Below are positions 15,852 to 18,273 of a stretch of 18,273 bases of DNA, piece by piece. How positions within the stretch are numbered: the first letter of the stretch is position 1; every line of letters begins with the position of its first letter. The DNA comes from CAYMJK01 sp043101635 (GTDB lineage Bacteria > Planctomycetota > Phycisphaerae > Phycisphaerales > UBA1924). Position numbers and translations under genes: made by a program. Location: assembly GCA_043101635.1 (NCBI GenBank), contig JBICIE010000104.1, positions 1 to 18,273 of the forward strand. The letters are read 5' to 3'. Under the pieces are notes generated by a model. It saw nothing but the letters and a program-made list of their open reading frames with translations, had not been told where the DNA came from and did no database searches.

Positions 15852-17231
15852 TCAGTCCTGTGATTCCTCGTTACCCAGAATGTCGGCCGCCCTCGCCTCA
15901 TCCTCGTCGGAGACGGGCCGGTTCGGCGCCGATCCGGCGCCGAGAATCGCCGCCGCCGCGGCATCGGCGCTGAACTCGCCTTCGACCTCGCCGCCCTCGA
16001 GCAGGCGCCGGGCGGCGGCCTCCTCCTCGGCCTTGCGCTTCTCGGTCTCTTCCTTCTCGCGCTGCTGCTGCTCGGCGACCTCCTTGGCCCGCACCGACAC
16101 CAGCTCGATCGCCTGCTCGGCCATCTCCTCGGGGATCTCCAGTTCGCTGACGAGCAGGTCGGCGCCGACCTCCTCGATATCGAAGACGCTGATCATGCCC
16201 AGGGCGGCCAGGCGGTCGACCTGCTCCTCGGTGATCCCCTCGATCTGCAGCAGCGTCTGCGACATGATCTCCAGGCCCTTGCTGAACTCCTCCGGGGTGA
16301 GGATGTCGATGTCCCAGCCAGTGAGGCGGGCCGCCAGGCGCACGTTCTGGCCGCGCTTGCCGATGGCGAGACTCAACTGATCGTCGCGCACCACCACTGT
16401 TGCCCGCCCGAGCTCGAAGCACAGGCTGATCTCGGCGACCTCGGCGGGCTTGAGGGCGTTCTGAATCAGGATCTGGCTGGACTCGTTCCAGCGCACGATG
16501 TCGATCTTCTCGCCGTTGAGTTCATCGACGATGTTCTTGATGCGGCTGCCGCGCACGCCGACGCAGGCGCCGACGGCGTCGACCTTGGAGTCGATGGAGC
16601 TGACGGCGATCTTGGTGCGGTAGCCGGCCTCGCGAGCCATCGCCTTGATCTCGATGATGCGCTCGGCGACCTCGGGCACCTCGACCTCGAACAGGCGCTT
16701 GATGAAGTCGGGATGGGCCCGGCTGATGTAGATCTTCACCTGGTGGCCCATGTCCTTGACATCCAGGATCATGCAGCGCACGCGGTCGCCGGGGTTGAAC
16801 ATCTCGCCGGGGATCTGCTCGGAGCGGAGCATGACCGCCTCGGCCCGGTCGATGGTGACGATCAGGGCCCCGCCCTCGTACCGCTGGGCGGCGCCGGTGA
16901 CGATCTCGCCGACGCGCTTGGAGTATTCCTCGAGGATGGCGTTGCGCTCATCATCGCGGAAGCGCTGGATCATCACCTGCTTGAAGGTCTGGGCCGCGAT
17001 GCGCCCGAAGGCCTCCGGCGGCATCTCCAGCGGCTCGCCGTGACGGTAGATCTGGATCTGGCCGCTGAGGGGGTCGACCTTGCAGGTGAACTCCTCCAGG
17101 TCGAGGGTGTTGTAGTGCTTGCGGGCGGCGGTGACCATGGCCTGCTCGAGATCCTCGATGAGCAGCGACCGGTCGATGTTGCGGTCGCGGGCGATCGAGT
17201 CGAGGATGCGGAGCATTTCCTGGGTGTTCAT
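15852..17231 (-). CDS. nusA: Transcription termination/antitermination factor NusA
   Basis: This 459-residue RNA polymerase-binding protein controls pausing, termination and antitermination. The N-terminal polymerase-binding domain (1-105) includes LIEDLEQAMVTAARKHY. The S1 domain (about 110-173) has NPGDRVRCMILDV. KH1 has VGVRGSRIKNIVDELNGEKIDIV (224-246, quoted in parts by family), and KH2 has AIGKRGQNVRLAARLTGWDIDI (289-310). The C-terminal part has one helix-hairpin-helix-like segment (about 325-375), then a Glu/Lys/Arg-rich coiled region (385-410) and an acidic end. The ATG at 17231 has AGGAA about nine bases upstream. In-frame codons further upstream cross a terminator hairpin and look non-coding. 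nusA is first in the cluster, and rimP, often just before it, is missing. The leader carries a possible attenuator, which fits the known tendency of nusA operons to be autoregulated. Confidence 0.95.
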   Translation of the reverse strand: MNTQEMLRILDSIARDRNIDRSLLIEDLEQAMVTAARKHYNTLDLEEFTCKVDPLSGQIQIYRHGEPLEMPPEAFGRIAAQTFKQVMIQRFRDDERNAILEEYSKRVGEIVTGAAQRYEGGALIVTIDRAEAVMLRSEQIPGEMFNPGDRVRCMILDVKDMGHQVKIYISRAHPDFIKRLFEVEVPEVAERIIEIKAMAREAGYRTKIAVSSIDSKVDAVGACVGVRGSRIKNIVDELNGEKIDIVRWNESSQILIQNALKPAEVAEISLCFELGRATVVVRDDQLSLAIGKRGQNVRLAARLTGWDIDILTPEEFSKGLEIMSQTLLQIEGITEEQVDRLAALGMISVFDIEEVGADLLVSELEIPEEMAEQAIELVSVRAKEVAEQQQREKEETEKRKAEEEAAARRLLEGGEVEGEFSADAAAAAILGAGSAPNRPVSDEDEARAADILGNEESQD

Positions 17232-17285
17232 GGCTCGGTTCCTGCTGTCCTGAGTTGTCTTGATGTCGTGTTGTCCTGTTGCCTG

Positions 17286-17319
17286 CAAAACGAAAAAGCC
17301 ACCCGCTTGCGCTGGTGGC
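17286..17319 (-). terminator. Intrinsic terminator in the nusA leader (possible attenuator)
   Basis: On the minus strand GCCACC (17319-17314) pairs with GGTGGC (17303-17298). A shorter GC/GC stem and a GCAA tetraloop extend it inside, across one A/G mismatch. The stem is followed at once by TTTTTCGTTTTG. It lies 55 bases before the nusA ATG, on the sense strand of nusA. It therefore either stops read-through from the upstream secreted-protein gene or attenuates the nusA operon. Confidence 0.75.
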
Positions 17320-17348
17320 CCGCGCCCCCGCCGCGCCACCCGGCGCGG
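17314..17348 (-). promoter_or_regulatory. Candidate antiterminator / anti-antiterminator segment of the nusA leader
   Basis: GGGTGGC at 17341-17335 repeats exactly the 3' arm of the downstream terminator (17304-17298). It can pair with the terminator's 5' arm GCCACC (17319-17314), leaving a 15-base loop. The same upstream copy is also partly held in a perfect 7-bp hairpin (CCGCGCC/GGCGCGG, 17348-17331). Three mutually exclusive stems are therefore possible, which is the usual form of a transcription attenuator. This is inferred from complementarity only. Confidence 0.4.
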
Positions 17349-17567
17349 GGGGTTCCTCCCGGCGTGCATTTCGCGGTCACCTCATCGGCGAACCCCTTGG
17401 GGGCGGCCGATGGCCGATCCCGCACGCGCGGACCACAACGCCGTTGTCACGGCGTCAACCAACTTTGAGCCTCGCCATCCACATCGGCGATCGACACTCC
17501 AATCGGGCCCGCGGCGACCTGCCGGGGGCTGTGGAAGGGTAGCGAGGGCGGGGAACCCGGGTCAACC

Positions 17568-17603
17568 GGGGGCGGGGAGAGGTCGGGGGTCGGGGGTCGG
17601 GGG
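17568..17603 (+). repeat. G-rich tandem repeat with G-quadruplex potential
   Basis: Runs of G4-G5 separated by C, AGAGGTC, TC and TC make five G-runs within 36 bases. The last part is three copies of the 7-base unit GTCGGGG. The plus strand could fold into a G-quadruplex. It lies between the double palindrome and the nusA leader. Confidence 0.6.
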
Positions 17604-17605
17604 AA

Positions 17606-17655
17606 GTGGCATCGGGCTTCCGCCCGATGCGCATCGCCCGGAAGGGCGATGCCAC
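17606..17655. repeat. Double palindrome: two adjacent 9-bp hairpins nested in a larger inverted repeat
   Basis: GCATCGGGC-TTCC-GCCCGATGC (17609-17630) is followed without a gap by GCATCGCCC-GGAA-GGGCGATGC (17631-17652). Both are perfect 9-bp stems with 4-base loops. The outer GTGGCATC and GATGCCAC ends are complementary, so the whole 50 bases can also form one long hairpin with a few mismatches. It sits 17 bases after the stop of the last gene. The form is that of a REP-like dispersed intergenic element. It may help end transcription or protect the mRNA, but there is no T-run. Confidence 0.75.
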
Positions 17656-17672
17656 CGCCGGAGGGTTCCGGC

Positions 17673-18245
17673 TCAGGGCCGCCGCCTGCGGGGCGCCCCC
17701 GCGAGCGCGCCGAGTCCCAGCAGCCCCAGCGCCCCCGGCGCCGGGATCACGCGGATGACGCCTTCGCCTTCCGTCCACGGGCGCTGCTCGGAGGCGCTCG
17801 ACTCGCGCAGCGGGTAGATGGCGCCCTGCCTTGTCTCGGTGCGAATCGTGATGTCGCGCGGGGTAAGGTCGGTCACCTCGAAGTTGGCGTGCCAGACGGC
17901 GATCGGGTTGGTGGGGTCGGCGTAGATCCCTGCCGGCGGGAAGTTGAGCTGTCCGTCGACGATGCGGAACACGGACGACCCGGAGATGAACGGCGGTTCG
18001 CCCGGGCCGGTGTACTTGAGCATGGACCCACCCAGGTCGCCCCAGCCCTCCTCGCTGGCGTGCAGGTTCCACAGCGCGCCGGCGAAGGCGTAGTCGTCGG
18101 TGGGGAAGTAGGCCCAGCACTCGACCCAGAAGACCGGATCGGCCGGGGTGACCAGCGCCTGGTCGAAGCGGATGATCCAGCCCTGGTCCTGCGCGGCGGC
18201 CGGCAGGGCGCTGGCGAGGATGACGATCGCAAGTGTCCGTGTCAT
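17673..18245 (-). CDS. Secreted protein with PEP-CTERM-like sorting tail
   Basis: This 190-residue protein has an N-terminal signal peptide (TRTLAIVILASALPAAAQ, cut near residue 19). The body is rich in aromatic residues and probably beta-stranded, with no domain I can name. The C-terminus has a tripartite sorting signal: IPAPG (167-171), a hydrophobic stretch ALGLLGLGALAG and RRRR at the very end. This is the PEP-CTERM/exosortase layout in the PAPG form common in Phycisphaerae. It should be exported, processed and attached to the envelope or released. The ATG at 18245 has a perfect GGAGG (18251-18255) five bases upstream. It lies upstream of nusA on the same strand, separated by 441 bases with a palindrome and a terminator, so it is not part of that operon. 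Confidence 0.8.
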   Translation of the reverse strand: MTRTLAIVILASALPAAAQDQGWIIRFDQALVTPADPVFWVECWAYFPTDDYAFAGALWNLHASEEGWGDLGGSMLKYTGPGEPPFISGSSVFRIVDGQLNFPPAGIYADPTNPIAVWHANFEVTDLTPRDITIRTETRQGAIYPLRESSASEQRPWTEGEGVIRVIPAPGALGLLGLGALAGAPRRRRP

Positions 18246-18273
18246 CGCGGCCTCCTGCCCCGCCGGCGGCGGG

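Larger units (their letters stand above)
17232..17672. other. Non-coding region upstream of nusA (441 bases)
   Basis: I see no convincing gene here. Open frames exist on both strands but have no family motifs and cross clear hairpins and repeats. Going away from nusA, the region holds a terminator hairpin with T-run (17286-17319), a second GC hairpin (17331-17348), an inverted repeat CGCCGT-TGTC-ACGGCG (17439-17454), a G-rich tandem repeat (17568-17603) and a double palindrome (17606-17655). The nusA promoter should lie here. TTGACG on the minus strand (17453-17458) could be a -35, but no good -10 follows, so no promoter is called. Confidence 0.7.

Noticed and set aside
13053..15863. 936-codon plus-strand open frame opposite infB
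   Set aside because: It is a shadow frame. The leucine/aspartate/glycine-rich composition is the usual antisense image of a GC-rich gene, and infB is certain.
17228..17425. 65-codon minus-strand open frame ending ATGA on the nusA start, a possible leader peptide
   Set aside because: The overlap with the nusA ATG is suggestive. However, the frame has no Shine-Dalgarno sequence before its GTG, no recognisable peptide, and its codons run through the terminator hairpin. Chance is more likely.
17430..17458. Possible nusA promoter with -35 TTGACG on the minus strand
   Set aside because: At the proper spacing the -10 would be TGGTCC, which does not resemble TATAAT. Only the -35 fits.
1..18273. CRISPR arrays, insertion sequences, phage or anti-phage defence genes
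   Set aside because: No regularly spaced repeats, transposase motifs, integrases or defence-type domains were found. The region is core chromosome.

Overview
The window is GC-rich, densely coded bacterial chromosome. It most likely comes from the Phycisphaerae (Planctomycetota). Three things point there: a C-terminal tail resembling the GC-type dockerin-like domains of that group at the left edge, a PEP-CTERM-like tail (IPAPG, hydrophobic stretch, RRRR) on a secreted protein at the right edge, and a paired direct/inverted palindromic intergenic repeat. The assignment is inferred from these features, not from a database search. Starts are unusually often GTG or TTG, and neighbouring genes repeatedly overlap by the four bases GTGA.

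Positions 1-6603 hold mostly unlinked housekeeping genes. They are the 3' end of a plus-strand dockerin-type gene, then on the minus strand pdhA (pyruvate dehydrogenase E1 alpha), a secreted S41 C-terminal processing peptidase and an MFS-type transporter. A self-contained plus-strand tRNA-Arg(CCG) unit follows, with its own promoter and a strong terminator. Next is a minus-strand pair, a four-helix membrane protein coupled to nth (endonuclease III). Divergent from that pair is a plus-strand TIM-barrel protein of the xylose isomerase/AP endonuclease 2 type that appears to have lost metal ligands.

Positions 7410-17231 form one long minus-strand transcription/translation cluster, in the order nusA - infB - ylxP (DUF503) - rbfA - HhH-GPD-like protein - a 1157-residue TPR lipoprotein - yebC. 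nusA, infB, ylxP and rbfA form the classical transcription-antitermination and 30S initiation/maturation block. The usual rimP, truB and rpsO are not beside it. In their place are a DNA-glycosylase-fold protein without the catalytic lysine, a very large TPR lipoprotein and the YebC/TACO1 translation factor. Short gaps and GTGA overlaps suggest co-transcription and translational coupling.

Positions 17232-17672 form a 441-base non-coding stretch upstream of nusA. It holds an intrinsic terminator on the nusA strand with a candidate antiterminator built from a repeated GGGTGGC element, a G-quadruplex-prone tandem repeat and a double palindrome. The strongest candidate for an undescribed regulatory system is this nusA leader attenuator. 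The most unusual gene content is the HhH-like and TPR lipoprotein insertion into the nusA-infB-rbfA operon. The last gene is a small secreted PEP-CTERM-like protein.
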